64,000 nucleotides of DNA. Origin: Helicobacter pylori. Its GTDB lineage: Bacteria; Campylobacterota; Campylobacteria; Campylobacterales; Helicobacteraceae. Below the pieces are notes generated by a model. It saw only the letters and a program-made list of their open reading frames with translations, made no database searches and was not told the origin of the DNA. Both the position numbers and the translations under genes were made by a program. Position 1 is the first letter of the stretch. Each line of letters opens with the position of its first letter. Positions 33,718-41,501 of the stretch are shown here, in pieces. The stretch is taken from the NCBI RefSeq assembly GCF_900120335.1, contig NZ_LT635477.1, positions 372,001 to 436,000 of the forward strand, read 5' to 3'.

Positions 33718-36563
33718 GCGAGATGGTTGATTTAAAAAAATTTGTAATTGAGCTTGGTAAGACCCAAAAAGAGCTCAAAAATATAATCGAGCAAGCCAAA
33801 GACATTGGTTTAGAGCTTAAAACAAATTCTAAAATGACCCCAGAGCAAGCCGGTAAGCTATACAAATACATTGTGGAGGGCATTAAAGAACAAATACAAG
33901 CCAATCAACCCGCTAAAAATCTTGAACAAGACAATAAAGATGATTTGAATACAGTCGCAACGCCTAAGCCACTTGCTAAAAAGGCTTCCAAAACGCCTAA
34001 AAAAGAAGAAACAAAAAGCCAGCCAAAGCCCAAAAAAACTAAAGAAAAGAAAAAAGAAGCTCCTGCACCTATTATCAAAAAGAAAGGAATAGAGATTGTC
34101 AACACTTTTGAAAACCAAATACCCCTTGTAGAAAACACCCCTAAAGCGGTTAGCCACTCTCAAATAGAAAAAGCCAAGCAAAAGCTCCAAGAAATTCAAA
34201 AAAGCCGAGAAGCCCTAAACAAGCTCACCCAAAGCAACACCAATACCACTAACAACGCTAACAGCGCTAGTAATGTTAGCAACGCTAAAAAAGAAATCAG
34301 CGAAGTTAAAAAGCTAGAGCAAGAGATCAAACGCCATGAAAACATTAAAAGACGCACGGGTTTTAGGGTGATTAAACGCAACGATGAAAATGAAAATGAA
34401 ACTGAAAACAGCGTAACAGAAAGCAAAAAACCCACTCAAAGTGCGGCGGCTATTTTTGAAGACATTAAAAAAGAATGGCAAGAAAAAGACAAGCAAGAGA
34501 CTAAAAAAACTAAAAAACCGAGTAAGCCCAAAGCCACCCCCACCGCCAAAAACAACAAATCCCATAAAATTGATTTTAGCGATGTAAGGGATTTTAAGGG
34601 CAATGATATTTATGATGATGAAACCGATGAAATCTTATTGTTTGATTTGCATGAACAAGATAACCTCAATAAGGAAGAAGAAGAAAAAGAAGCGCGCCAA
34701 AATATCAACGACAGGGTGCGCGTCCAAAGGAAAAACCCTTGGATGAATGAAGGCGGGATTAAACGACAATCCAAGAAAAAGCGTGCATTCCGTAACGATA
34801 ACAGCCAAAAAGTGATCCAAAGCGCGATTGCAATCCCTGAAGAAGTGCGCGTCTATGAATTCGCGCAAAAAGCGAATTTGAATTTAGCCGATGTGATTAA
34901 AACCCTCTTCAATTTAGGGCTTATGGTAACTAAAAACGACTTTTTGGATAAGGATAGCATAGAGATTTTAGCCGAAGAGTTTCATTTAGAAATTTCTGTT
35001 CAAAACACCTTAGAAGAATTTGAAGTAGAAGAGGTGTTAGAGGGCGTGAAAAAAGAGCGCCCGCCTGTGGTGACTATCATGGGGCATGTGGATCATGGTA
35101 AAACTTCACTACTGGATAAAATCCGTGATAAAAGAGTCGCTCACACTGAAGCTGGGGGGATCACTCAGCACATTGGCGCTTACATGGTAGAAAAGAATAA
35201 CAAATGGGTGTCTTTCATTGACACCCCAGGGCATGAAGCCTTTAGCCAGATGCGTAATCGTGGGGCTCAAGTTACAGATATTGCAGTGATTGTGATAGCG
35301 GCTGATGATGGCGTGAAGCAACAGACTATTGAAGCTTTAGAGCATGCGAAGGCGGCTAATGTGCCTGTGATTTTTGCGATGAATAAAATGGATAAGCCTA
35401 ACGTGAATCCGGACAAACTCAAAGCCGAATGCGCTGAGCTTGGTTATAATCCTGTGGATTGGGGCGGAGAGCATGAGTTCATCCCTGTTTCGGCTAAAAC
35501 GGGCGATGGCATTGACAATTTATTAGAAACCATTCTCATTCAAGCGGATATTATGGAATTAAAAGCCATAGAAGAGGGCAGCGCTAGAGCGGTTGTTTTA
35601 GAAGGGAGCGTGGAAAAAGGGCGTGGGGCAGTAGCCACGGTGATTGTCCAAAGCGGGACTTTGAGCGTGGGGGATAGTTTTTTTGCCGAAACGGCGTTTG
35701 GTAAAGTAAGAACCATGACTGACGATCAAGGCAAGAGCATTCAAAATTTAAAACCCTCTATGGTGGCTCTCATCACAGGCTTGAGCGAAGTGCCGCCTGC
35801 GGGATCTGTTTTAATAGGGGTAGAAAACGATTCCATCGCGCGTTTGCAGGCTCAAAAGAGGGCGACTTATTTACGCCAAAAAGCCTTGAGTAAAAGCACT
35901 AAAGTGTCTTTTGATGAGCTTTCAGAAATGGTCGCTAATAAGGAATTAAAAAACATTCCTGTAGTCATTAAAGCGGATACGCAAGGAAGCCTAGAAGCCA
36001 TTAAAAACAGCTTGTTAGAGCTTAATAACGAAGAAGTGGCGATCCAAGTGATCCACTCAGGGGTGGGGGGCATTACTGAGAATGATTTGAGCCTAGTTTC
36101 TAGCAGTGAGCATGCCGTGATTTTAGGCTTTAATATCCGCCCCACCGGTAATGTGAAAAATAAGGCTAAAGAATACAATGTGAGCATTAAAACTTACACG
36201 GTGATTTATGCCTTGATTGAAGAAATGCGTTCGCTGTTATTAGGCTTGATGAGTCCTATTATTGAAGAAGAGCATACCGGACAAGCGGAAGTGAGGGAAA
36301 CCTTTAATATCCCTAAAGTAGGCACGATAGCCGGTTGTGTGGTGAGCGATGGGGTGATCGCTCGTGGCATTAAGGCGCGTTTGATTAGGGATGGCGTGGT
36401 GATTCATACCGGCGAAATCCTTTCTTTGAAACGCTTTAAAGACGATGTGAAAGAAGTTTCTAAGGGATATGAGTGCGGGATCATGCTAGAAAATTATAAT
36501 GAGATTAAAGTGGGCGATGTGTTTGAAACCTATAAAGAAATCCATAAAAAAAGAACCCTCTAA
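33714..36563 (+). CDS. infB: Translation initiation factor IF-2
   Basis: A 949-aa IF-2 that delivers fMet-tRNA to the 30S subunit. Residues about 60-330 are a long, Lys/Glu-rich, low-complexity linker (including an Asn/Ser/Thr-rich stretch near residue 180) that varies between strains. A small IF2-N domain lies near residue 390. G-domain motifs are GHVDHGKTS, DTPGHEAF, NKMDKP and SAKTG, followed by domains II-IV ending VFETYKEIHKKRTL. Its stop overlaps rbfA by 1 nt. Corresponds to HP1048. Confidence 0.97.
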   Translation: MSEMVDLKKFVIELGKTQKELKNIIEQAKDIGLELKTNSKMTPEQAGKLYKYIVEGIKEQIQANQPAKNLEQDNKDDLNTVATPKPLAKKASKTPKKEETKSQPKPKKTKEKKKEAPAPIIKKKGIEIVNTFENQIPLVENTPKAVSHSQIEKAKQKLQEIQKSREALNKLTQSNTNTTNNANSASNVSNAKKEISEVKKLEQEIKRHENIKRRTGFRVIKRNDENENETENSVTESKKPTQSAAAIFEDIKKEWQEKDKQETKKTKKPSKPKATPTAKNNKSHKIDFSDVRDFKGNDIYDDETDEILLFDLHEQDNLNKEEEEKEARQNINDRVRVQRKNPWMNEGGIKRQSKKKRAFRNDNSQKVIQSAIAIPEEVRVYEFAQKANLNLADVIKTLFNLGLMVTKNDFLDKDSIEILAEEFHLEISVQNTLEEFEVEEVLEGVKKERPPVVTIMGHVDHGKTSLLDKIRDKRVAHTEAGGITQHIGAYMVEKNNKWVSFIDTPGHEAFSQMRNRGAQVTDIAVIVIAADDGVKQQTIEALEHAKAANVPVIFAMNKMDKPNVNPDKLKAECAELGYNPVDWGGEHEFIPVSAKTGDGIDNLLETILIQADIMELKAIEEGSARAVVLEGSVEKGRGAVATVIVQSGTLSVGDSFFAETAFGKVRTMTDDQGKSIQNLKPSMVALITGLSEVPPAGSVLIGVENDSIARLQAQKRATYLRQKALSKSTKVSFDELSEMVANKELKNIPVVIKADTQGSLEAIKNSLLELNNEEVAIQVIHSGVGGITENDLSLVSSSEHAVILGFNIRPTGNVKNKAKEYNVSIKTYTVIYALIEEMRSLLLGLMSPIIEEEHTGQAEVRETFNIPKVGTIAGCVVSDGVIARGIKARLIRDGVVIHTGEILSLKRFKDDVKEVSKGYECGIMLENYNEIKVGDVFETYKEIHKKRTL

Positions 36564-36898
36564 TGAACGCCCATAAAGAACGCTTAGAATCCAATCTTTT
36601 AGAATTATTACAAGAAGCTTTAGCGAGCTTGAATGATGGCGAGTTGAATTCTTTAAGCGTTACTAAGGTGGAATGCTCTAAAGGGAAGCACCACGCTTAC
36701 GTGTTTGTGCTTTCATCAGATCATAAAATCCTTTCTAAACTAAAAAAAGCTGAGGGCTTGATCAGGCAATTTGTTTTGCAAGCGAGCGGGTGGTTTAAAT
36801 GCCCAAAACTCAGTTTTGTTTTAGACAATAGTTTAGAAAAGCAGCTCCGCCTAGACGCCATATTCAATGAAATCGCTAAAGGGAAAGATAATGACTAA
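36563..36898 (+). CDS. rbfA: 30S ribosome-binding factor A
   Basis: A 111-aa KH-type protein needed for 16S 5'-end maturation and 30S assembly. Position between infB and rimP is the typical ribosome-maturation order, and the sequence has the KH-like core [20 protein letters not shown]. Its start overlaps the infB stop, and rimP starts 8 nt before its end. Corresponds to HP1047. Confidence 0.9.
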   Translation: MNAHKERLESNLLELLQEALASLNDGELNSLSVTKVECSKGKHHAYVFVLSSDHKILSKLKKAEGLIRQFVLQASGWFKCPKLSFVLDNSLEKQLRLDAIFNEIAKGKDND

Positions 36899-37331
36899 AA
36901 GAATAGAAGAGAAAATAGAGGGCGTGATTGAAAGTTTGGGATACTTGCTTTATGATGTGAGCTTGGTTAAAGAAAACGAGCAGCATGTTTTAAGGGTGAG
37001 CCTTAAAAACCCTAATGGGGCGGTTAGCTTGGATATTTGCCAACAAGTGAGTGAGGTGATTTCGCCCCTATTAGATGTGTGCGATTTTATTCAAGACGCT
37101 TATACTTTAGAAGTGAGCTCTATGGGGTTAGAAAGAACGCTTAAAACCCCTAAACACTTCAAGCTTTCTTTAGGCGAAAAAGTGGAAGTCAAACTCATCA
37201 ATAAAGAAAGCTTTCAGGCTGTCCTTAAAGACGCTAACGATTTGAGCGCGGATTTTGAATTAGAGGATCACGCTATTAAAAATGTGGAGTATAAGGATTT
37301 AAAAAAGGTTAAAACGCTTTTTGAGTGGTGA
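36891..37331 (+). CDS. rimP: Ribosome maturation factor RimP
   Basis: Start placed at ATG 36891 (AAAGGGAAAG just upstream), giving 146 aa. The frame is open back to 36867 inside rbfA but lacks an RBS. RimP features are [21 protein letters not shown] and the conserved [14 protein letters not shown] motif. It assists early 30S assembly. It closes the operon: no gene follows for 155 bp. Corresponds to HP1046. Confidence 0.92.
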   Translation: MTKRIEEKIEGVIESLGYLLYDVSLVKENEQHVLRVSLKNPNGAVSLDICQQVSEVISPLLDVCDFIQDAYTLEVSSMGLERTLKTPKHFKLSLGEKVEVKLINKESFQAVLKDANDLSADFELEDHAIKNVEYKDLKKVKTLFEW

Positions 37332-37486
37332 GATTATTTTTTGAATGTTGAAAATGGTATTAGTTATAAGAATAAGTTGAAAAAACTACTGAGAATGATG
37401 AGACGTTAAATAGGATATTAGCCCTAAGGGGGTATTAGCGTTAATATGCTAATATAGCTAAACATTATGACTATAAAAAGGGTGAT
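37332..37486. other. Short spacer where acs (acoE) might be expected
   Basis: Only 155 bp separate rimP and the metallophosphoesterase gene. It holds a 7-bp inverted repeat TATTAGC / GCTAATA (37433-37439 and 37448-37454) just upstream of AAAAGGG and the next ATG. As I recall, strain 26695 carries an acetyl-CoA synthetase gene (HP1045) at this junction; no remnant of it is visible here. Confidence 0.5.
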
Positions 37487-38599
37487 ATGCTGATTTCCAT
37501 AGCGTTTTTATTGGTTTTATGTCTTTTGAATTATAGTTCTTTTAGGATGTTAAAATCGTTTTTAACCTTAAAGAAAATCTCTCAATACGCTTATTTGGGG
37601 CTTTTCATCCTTTTGAGCGCAGGCGAGGCGGCTTTTGCTTTTTATAGAAATACCATGCCTAGCCATTTGTTTGTTTTGACTTCAGCGTGTTCGTTTGTGT
37701 CCTTTATTGTGTTTATTTTTTCTTTAAGTTTTTACGGGTTTTCTTACTCCATAGAAAAAATAGATTTCTTACCTTCAAGGCGTAAAGGTTTAAAAAACTT
37801 TTTAAGAATAGGGTTTTATCTGGCGTTGTTAGGGTATTTTTGGCGCGGGTTTTATGAAGGGTTGGCCCGCCCTAAAATCAAAGAAACCCCTATTTATTTG
37901 GATAAGCTAGACAAGGAATTAAAGGTTATTTTACTCACAGACATGCATGTGGGGAGTTTGTTGCAAAAAGATTTTGTCAATTACATTGTAGAAGAAGTCA
38001 ATCAGCAAAAAGTGGATATGGTGCTGATTGGGGGGGATTTAGTGGATGAAAACATTGAAAAAGTCAAATCCTTTTTACTGCCTTTAAACAACCTTAAAAG
38101 CACGCATGGCACTTTTTATGTGCCAGGAAACCATGAGTATTATCATGGCATAGAGCCGATTTTATCGTTTCTTAACACGCTTGATATGACGATTTTAGGG
38201 AATGAATGCGTGCATTTAGGGGGGATCAATTTGTGCGGTGTGTATGATTATTTCGCACGAAAGCGTCAAAATTTTGCCCCCAATATTGATGAAGCGTTAA
38301 AAAAGCGTGATAGTAGTAAGCCCACGATCCTTTTAGCCCACCAGCCTAAACAAATTAGAAGCGTCAAAGAAAGCCACTCTATAGATCTAGTGCTTTCAGG
38401 GCATACCCATGCAGGGCAAATCTTTCCCTTTAGCCTTTTAGTCAAGTTAGCGCAAACTTATTTATATGGTTTATACAAGCACAGCGACACCACTCAAATT
38501 TACGTGAGCAGTGGGGCAGGGTATTGGGGCGTTCCTTTAAGGTTTTTAGCCCCTAGCGAGATCGCATGCCTTAGGCTTTTACCTAAAAATCAAGCTTAG
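37487..38599 (+). CDS. Membrane-anchored YkuE-like metallophosphoesterase
   Basis: A 370-aa protein with about four hydrophobic segments in the first 130 residues and a C-terminal calcineurin-like phosphoesterase. All metal motifs are present: LTDMHVGS, IGGDLVDE, GNHEYYHG, LLAHQP and GHTHAGQ. Related proteins include B. subtilis YkuE and UDP-diacylglucosamine hydrolases, so a lipid or nucleotide substrate is possible but unproven. The sequence coding IGGD contains a G7 tract (38030-38036), a slippage risk. Corresponds to HP1044. Confidence 0.85.
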   Translation: MLISIAFLLVLCLLNYSSFRMLKSFLTLKKISQYAYLGLFILLSAGEAAFAFYRNTMPSHLFVLTSACSFVSFIVFIFSLSFYGFSYSIEKIDFLPSRRKGLKNFLRIGFYLALLGYFWRGFYEGLARPKIKETPIYLDKLDKELKVILLTDMHVGSLLQKDFVNYIVEEVNQQKVDMVLIGGDLVDENIEKVKSFLLPLNNLKSTHGTFYVPGNHEYYHGIEPILSFLNTLDMTILGNECVHLGGINLCGVYDYFARKRQNFAPNIDEALKKRDSSKPTILLAHQPKQIRSVKESHSIDLVLSGHTHAGQIFPFSLLVKLAQTYLYGLYKHSDTTQIYVSSGAGYWGVPLRFLAPSEIACLRLLPKNQA

Positions 38600-38655
38600 T
38601 CAAACAAAATCTTAATCGTAATCAAGCGGTCAAAAAAGGATTAAAACAAGGGGTT

Positions 38656-38744
38656 AAAAGCAACCGCCAAGACAAAGGGAAAGGAGGGGGAGGTGACCCT
38701 TCAATCTTAAGCGGTGCCAACCAAACCATAAGGAATGGTTGGAT
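38656..38744 (-). ncRNA. repG: RepG small RNA (regulator of polymeric G-repeats)
   Basis: In the 352-bp spacer between HP1044 and hsrA the minus strand has a perfect TATAAT (38749-38754). About 5 nt later comes an about 89-nt RNA beginning AUCCAACC and ending at GGCGGUUGC-UUUU (38660-38656). A 5' hairpin (CCAACCAUUCC/GGUUUGGUUGG) is followed by a terminator stem (ACCGCUUAAG with CUUGGCGGU) whose large loop is C/U-rich (complement of 38673-38692). Locus, size and C/U loop match RepG, known to pair with the G-repeat in the tlpB leader. The target lies outside this window. Confidence 0.85.
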
Positions 38745-38905
38745 TGTAATTATACAATAAAATGGTGATTTTTAGCAAATGATTTTAAAAATTATCCATA
38801 AAAAACGCTTAAAGGCATTTTTTACAACCAACAACCAAACACAAAAGAGCTTGATCTTAACTAAAGCTTTTATTAAAATTTTCTTAAACTAATTTAAATT
38901 TATGA

Positions 38906-38941
38906 TATAATCAGTGTTCGAATTACTCTTAAATGCAGGAG
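38906..38941 (+). promoter_or_regulatory. hsrA promoter and RBS
   Basis: TATGATATAAT with TATAAT at 38906-38911, and AGGAG at 38937-38941, 10 nt before the ATG. Upstream, TTTTCTTAAACTAATTTAAA forms a loose dyad that could be an autoregulatory site, which HsrA is known to have. Confidence 0.55.
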
Positions 38942-38951
38942 TCCATACACC

Positions 38952-39623
38952 ATGCGCGTTCTACTGATTGAAAAAAATTCTGTTTTAGGTGGAGAAATTG
39001 AAAAGGGCTTAAATGTTAAAGGCTTTATGGCTGATGTAACAGAGAGTTTAGAGGATGGGGAATACCTTATGGATATTAGGAATTACGACTTAGTTATGGT
39101 TAGCGATAAAAACGCTTTAAGTTTTGTTTCTAGAATCAAGGAGAAACATTCTTCTATTGTTGTTTTAGTTTCTTCTGATAACCCTACAAGCGAAGAAGAA
39201 GTCCATGCGTTTGAGCAAGGCGCGGACGATTATATCGCCAAGCCTTACCGCAGCATTAAAGCTTTAGTCGCAAGGATTGAGGCTCGTTTGAGATTTTGGG
39301 GCTCTAATGTGATTGAAATTGGGGATTTGACCATTAGCCCTGATGAAGAAAAGATTATTTACAAGGGGCGTGAAGTTGAGGTTAAAGGGAAGCCCTTTGA
39401 AGTACTGACCCATCTTGCCAGGCATAGGGATCAAATCGTCTCCAAAGAACAGCTTTTAGACGCTATTTGGGAAGAGCCTGAAATGGTTACCCCTAATGTG
39501 ATTGAAGTGGCTATCAATCAAATCCGCCAAAAAATGGATAAACCCTTGGGGATTTCCACGGTTGAAACCGTAAGGCGCAGAGGCTATCGTTTTTGTTACC
39601 CCAAACCGGCGTGTGAAGAATAA
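38952..39623 (+). CDS. hsrA: Essential orphan response regulator HsrA (HP1043)
   Basis: A 223-aa OmpR-type regulator without a partner kinase gene nearby. The receiver (1-115) lacks the phosphoacceptor: the expected Asp position falls in DLVMVSDKNAL, and the N-terminal acidic pair is reduced (LLIEKN). The C-terminal winged helix is intact (PFEVLTHLARHRDQIVSKEQLL...NVIEVAINQIRQKM...VRRRGYRF). In H. pylori this homeostatic regulator is essential and works unphosphorylated. It has its own promoter at 38906. Confidence 0.95.
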   Translation: MRVLLIEKNSVLGGEIEKGLNVKGFMADVTESLEDGEYLMDIRNYDLVMVSDKNALSFVSRIKEKHSSIVVLVSSDNPTSEEEVHAFEQGADDYIAKPYRSIKALVARIEARLRFWGSNVIEIGDLTISPDEEKIIYKGREVEVKGKPFEVLTHLARHRDQIVSKEQLLDAIWEEPEMVTPNVIEVAINQIRQKMDKPLGISTVETVRRRGYRFCYPKPACEE

Positions 39624-39646
39624 ACTTCGTAATTTTTTGCCAAAAA

Positions 39647-39787
39647 ATGCGATTGGTTGTCATGGGGTGGAGTGGGTGTGAGATCATTGATAATATTTTA
39701 ATAACGATAGCAATAATATCATATTATGTTTGGTTGGGTGGTATGATTATTTTATCTGTAGTTGGATTAGTGAGGTATTTTGGTTAA
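39647..39787 (+). CDS. Possible 46-aa hydrophobic peptide
   Basis: ATG 39647 to TAA 39787. The central stretch IIDNILITIAIISYYVWLGGMIILSVVGL would span the membrane once or twice. No strong RBS precedes either ATG (39647 or 39662). It may be a small membrane peptide or toxin-like peptide; evidence is composition only. Confidence 0.25.
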   Translation: MRLVVMGWSGCEIIDNILITIAIISYYVWLGGMIILSVVGLVRYFG

Positions 39788-39907
39788 AAAACACTCAAAT
39801 AAATTCATATCAACTCATGGATTTAAATATCCATCAAAATACAAAAATATAAGATTTGGCTCTGTTTTCATTGGATATTGACAAAGTCTTATTTTTGTGG
39901 GATTTTT

Positions 39908-39973
39908 ATGGGACACAAGAAAAATACACAAAGAAAACGCTGGCAAGATTTTAAGCTTGTGCTGAAATTTTAG
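39908..39973 (+). CDS. Possible 21-aa basic peptide (toxin-like)
   Basis: ATG 39908 to TAG 39973 encodes a strongly basic peptide with a single Trp and a hydrophobic end (starts MGHKKNTQRK, ends KLVLKF). Size and charge resemble AapA-type type I toxins of H. pylori, which begin similarly with His/Lys/Asn, but similarity is weak and no Iso-type antisense promoter is evident. Confidence 0.2.
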   Translation: MGHKKNTQRKRWQDFKLVLKF

Positions 39974-40201
39974 TGTAGTGGCGTTGCGAGAACCATTAAA
40001 ACTATGATGACTAATCGTTTCATAGTTGGTCATCTCGTTTTTAAGATAACCACCCGCTATTGCCCCAAACCCTAACATGCTCCAAATACCCGCAACACAA
40101 AAACAATAAAATAGAGGGATAACTTAAACCACTATTGGTTGCGATTACGGATTAAAAAACCTAAAAATACTAAAAAAGCGTTTTTTACAATCAAATTATT
40201 A

Positions 40202-40325
40202 AAAGGGCTTGATTTTAACCAAGCGATAGTTTTTTAAGCGGTCTTTTGGGGGTTAGGGGGTTTGTAGGGGAATATAGGGGAATAGTTTTTAAAATACCCC
40301 TTATTCCCTTAAAGGAATGAGTTTA
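40202..40325 (+). repeat. G-rich dispersed intergenic element, copy A
   Basis: Shares with copy B (58436-58563) the blocks AAAGGGCTTG, AAGCGATA, TTAAGCGGTCTT, GGTTAGGGGG and TATTCCCTTAAA-GAATGAGTTT-like end. Copy A carries four G runs (40248-40252, 40256-40260, 40267-40270, 40277-40280) with loops of 3, 6 and 6 nt, a canonical G-quadruplex. A 7-bp hairpin follows (GGGAATA 40278-40284 with TATTCCC 40302-40308). It lies between convergent hsrA and nrnA. Confidence 0.75.
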
Positions 40326-40364
40326 TACAAAATGATAGAATGAAAATTTTTAAACCTTATCAAA

Positions 40365-40381
40365 AAGAGTTTTAAACTCTT
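40365..40381 (-). terminator. Palindromic hairpin downstream of nrnA
   Basis: AAGAGTTT / AAACTCTT dyad about 45 nt past the nrnA stop; on the minus strand it is followed by TTTG. This is a plausible intrinsic terminator for nrnA. Confidence 0.4.
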
Positions 40382-40424
40382 AGTTTTTATAACTAACGCT
40401 TTTTACAAACAGCTAACTTTAGCG

Positions 40425-41471
40425 TTAGGCGTTATTGAAAATTTCTTCAACTTGCTCTTTAATGTCCTTATAATTAAAGCTTTCTTTAAAGCCATCAATC
40501 TTGCCCCCGCTCGCATTCCTATGCCCGCCCCCATTGAAACACATTTGACTGAGTTCGCACACATCGCAATTCCCATTCGCCCTTAAGCTCACATTCCCTT
40601 TAGCGTTCACATCCATATAAAAATCAAAATCCGGATTTTGCGTTAAAAAAAGGTTAGCCAACACGCTAATACCCCCCATAGAATAGCTTAAAAACCCTTT
40701 TTTATCCTGGTAATAAACGCTGCAATCATGCTTTTTTAAAGAGAGCAAATGCGTTTGCGCGTTTGAAGAGATATTGTCCATCGTTTCTGTAGTAGGGTCG
40801 CCTCCTAGAGCGATTTTTTTAAGCCTGAACAAATCATTATCATAGGCTACAGGGGCATTTTCTAAAAACAAATAGTTTTTAACTTCTTCTAAAAGCTTTA
40901 ATTTATAATCGCGGTTTTCATCATCAAACATGAAACGGTTCAATTCAGAGCTTTGAGTGATCATGCGCATGCACACCTTGCCTAATTCAAAGCCATAACC
41001 TTGCGTGTCCCAAATATCCACAGAATTGACCATTTCCACCAAAGGCTCTAGCCATGTTGTGTTTTTTGGCTCTAAAAGAGCGTAATGCTTTTTCAAAAAT
41101 TCATACACGATTTTAGTCGCGCAGCGGTTCGTGTCTAAAAAATACCAATGGAAACTCTCAGCCACTTCCTTACCGCTGATATGGTGATCCAAAAGCTGGA
41201 TTTGAATGTTTTTATTTTGCAAGCGGTGTTCTTGGATTTTATCCTGCAAATACTCTGCTTCATTTAAATTCAAATTCAAATCGCTAACCAAAATAAGGAA
41301 TTCACTCTCTTTAGATTGAGCGATCGCGTTTAGAATTTCATAAATTCTCGCTGAGACTTCACGCCCGTAATTAGCGTTATAGTATTGGATATTTTTAAAA
41401 AATTGTTTTGAAACAAGCTGGCATGCATAGCCGTCTAAATCAATGTGTGAAAGGTGATAAACTTGCATCAT
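40425..41471 (-). CDS. nrnA: DHH-family phosphoesterase NrnA (nanoRNase/pAp phosphatase type)
   Basis: A 348-aa DHH/DHHA1 protein (start MMQVY; the second ATG at 41468 may be used). DHH motifs: SHIDLDG (Asp pair), LVSDLNL, LLDHHISG, then the DHHA1 signature GGGHRNASGGK near the C-terminus. NrnA homologues degrade 2-5-mer RNA and pAp. H. pylori HP1042 is the family member. A cluster of Cys residues CDVCELSQMC before GGGH is a notable local feature. Follows flhA at 30 nt and may share its transcript. Confidence 0.85.
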   Translation of the reverse strand: MMQVYHLSHIDLDGYACQLVSKQFFKNIQYYNANYGREVSARIYEILNAIAQSKESEFLILVSDLNLNLNEAEYLQDKIQEHRLQNKNIQIQLLDHHISGKEVAESFHWYFLDTNRCATKIVYEFLKKHYALLEPKNTTWLEPLVEMVNSVDIWDTQGYGFELGKVCMRMITQSSELNRFMFDDENRDYKLKLLEEVKNYLFLENAPVAYDNDLFRLKKIALGGDPTTETMDNISSNAQTHLLSLKKHDCSVYYQDKKGFLSYSMGGISVLANLFLTQNPDFDFYMDVNAKGNVSLRANGNCDVCELSQMCFNGGGHRNASGGKIDGFKESFNYKDIKEQVEEIFNNA

Positions 41472-41501
41472 TTTCCTTTTTATTTTATAAATTAAATTAA
41501 A

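Larger units (their letters stand above)
39624..40424. other. 801-bp intergenic region with small ORFs and a G-rich element
   Basis: No ordinary gene. It contains, on the plus strand, a 46-codon hydrophobic ORF (39647-39787) and a 21-codon basic ORF (39908-39973). On the minus strand there is an 87-codon frame (39815-40078) without recognisable domain. A TATAAG (39848-39853) could serve the basic ORF. From 40202 to 40325 lies a G-rich repeat copy, and 40365-40381 holds a hairpin near the nrnA end. It could be a decayed gene site or a small-peptide/antisense RNA locus. Confidence 0.5.

Noticed and set aside
33858..34565. Phe/Leu-rich reading frames opposite the infB linker
   Set aside because: They are the antisense reading of Lys/Glu/Ala-rich infB codons, which always gives hydrophobic shadows.
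33714..36563. Low-complexity Asn/Ser/Thr stretch in IF-2 as an inserted element
   Set aside because: Variable charged linkers before the IF-2 core are normal in this family.
36867..36890. N-terminal extension of RimP
   Set aside because: Inside rbfA and without an RBS; ATG 36891 is better placed.
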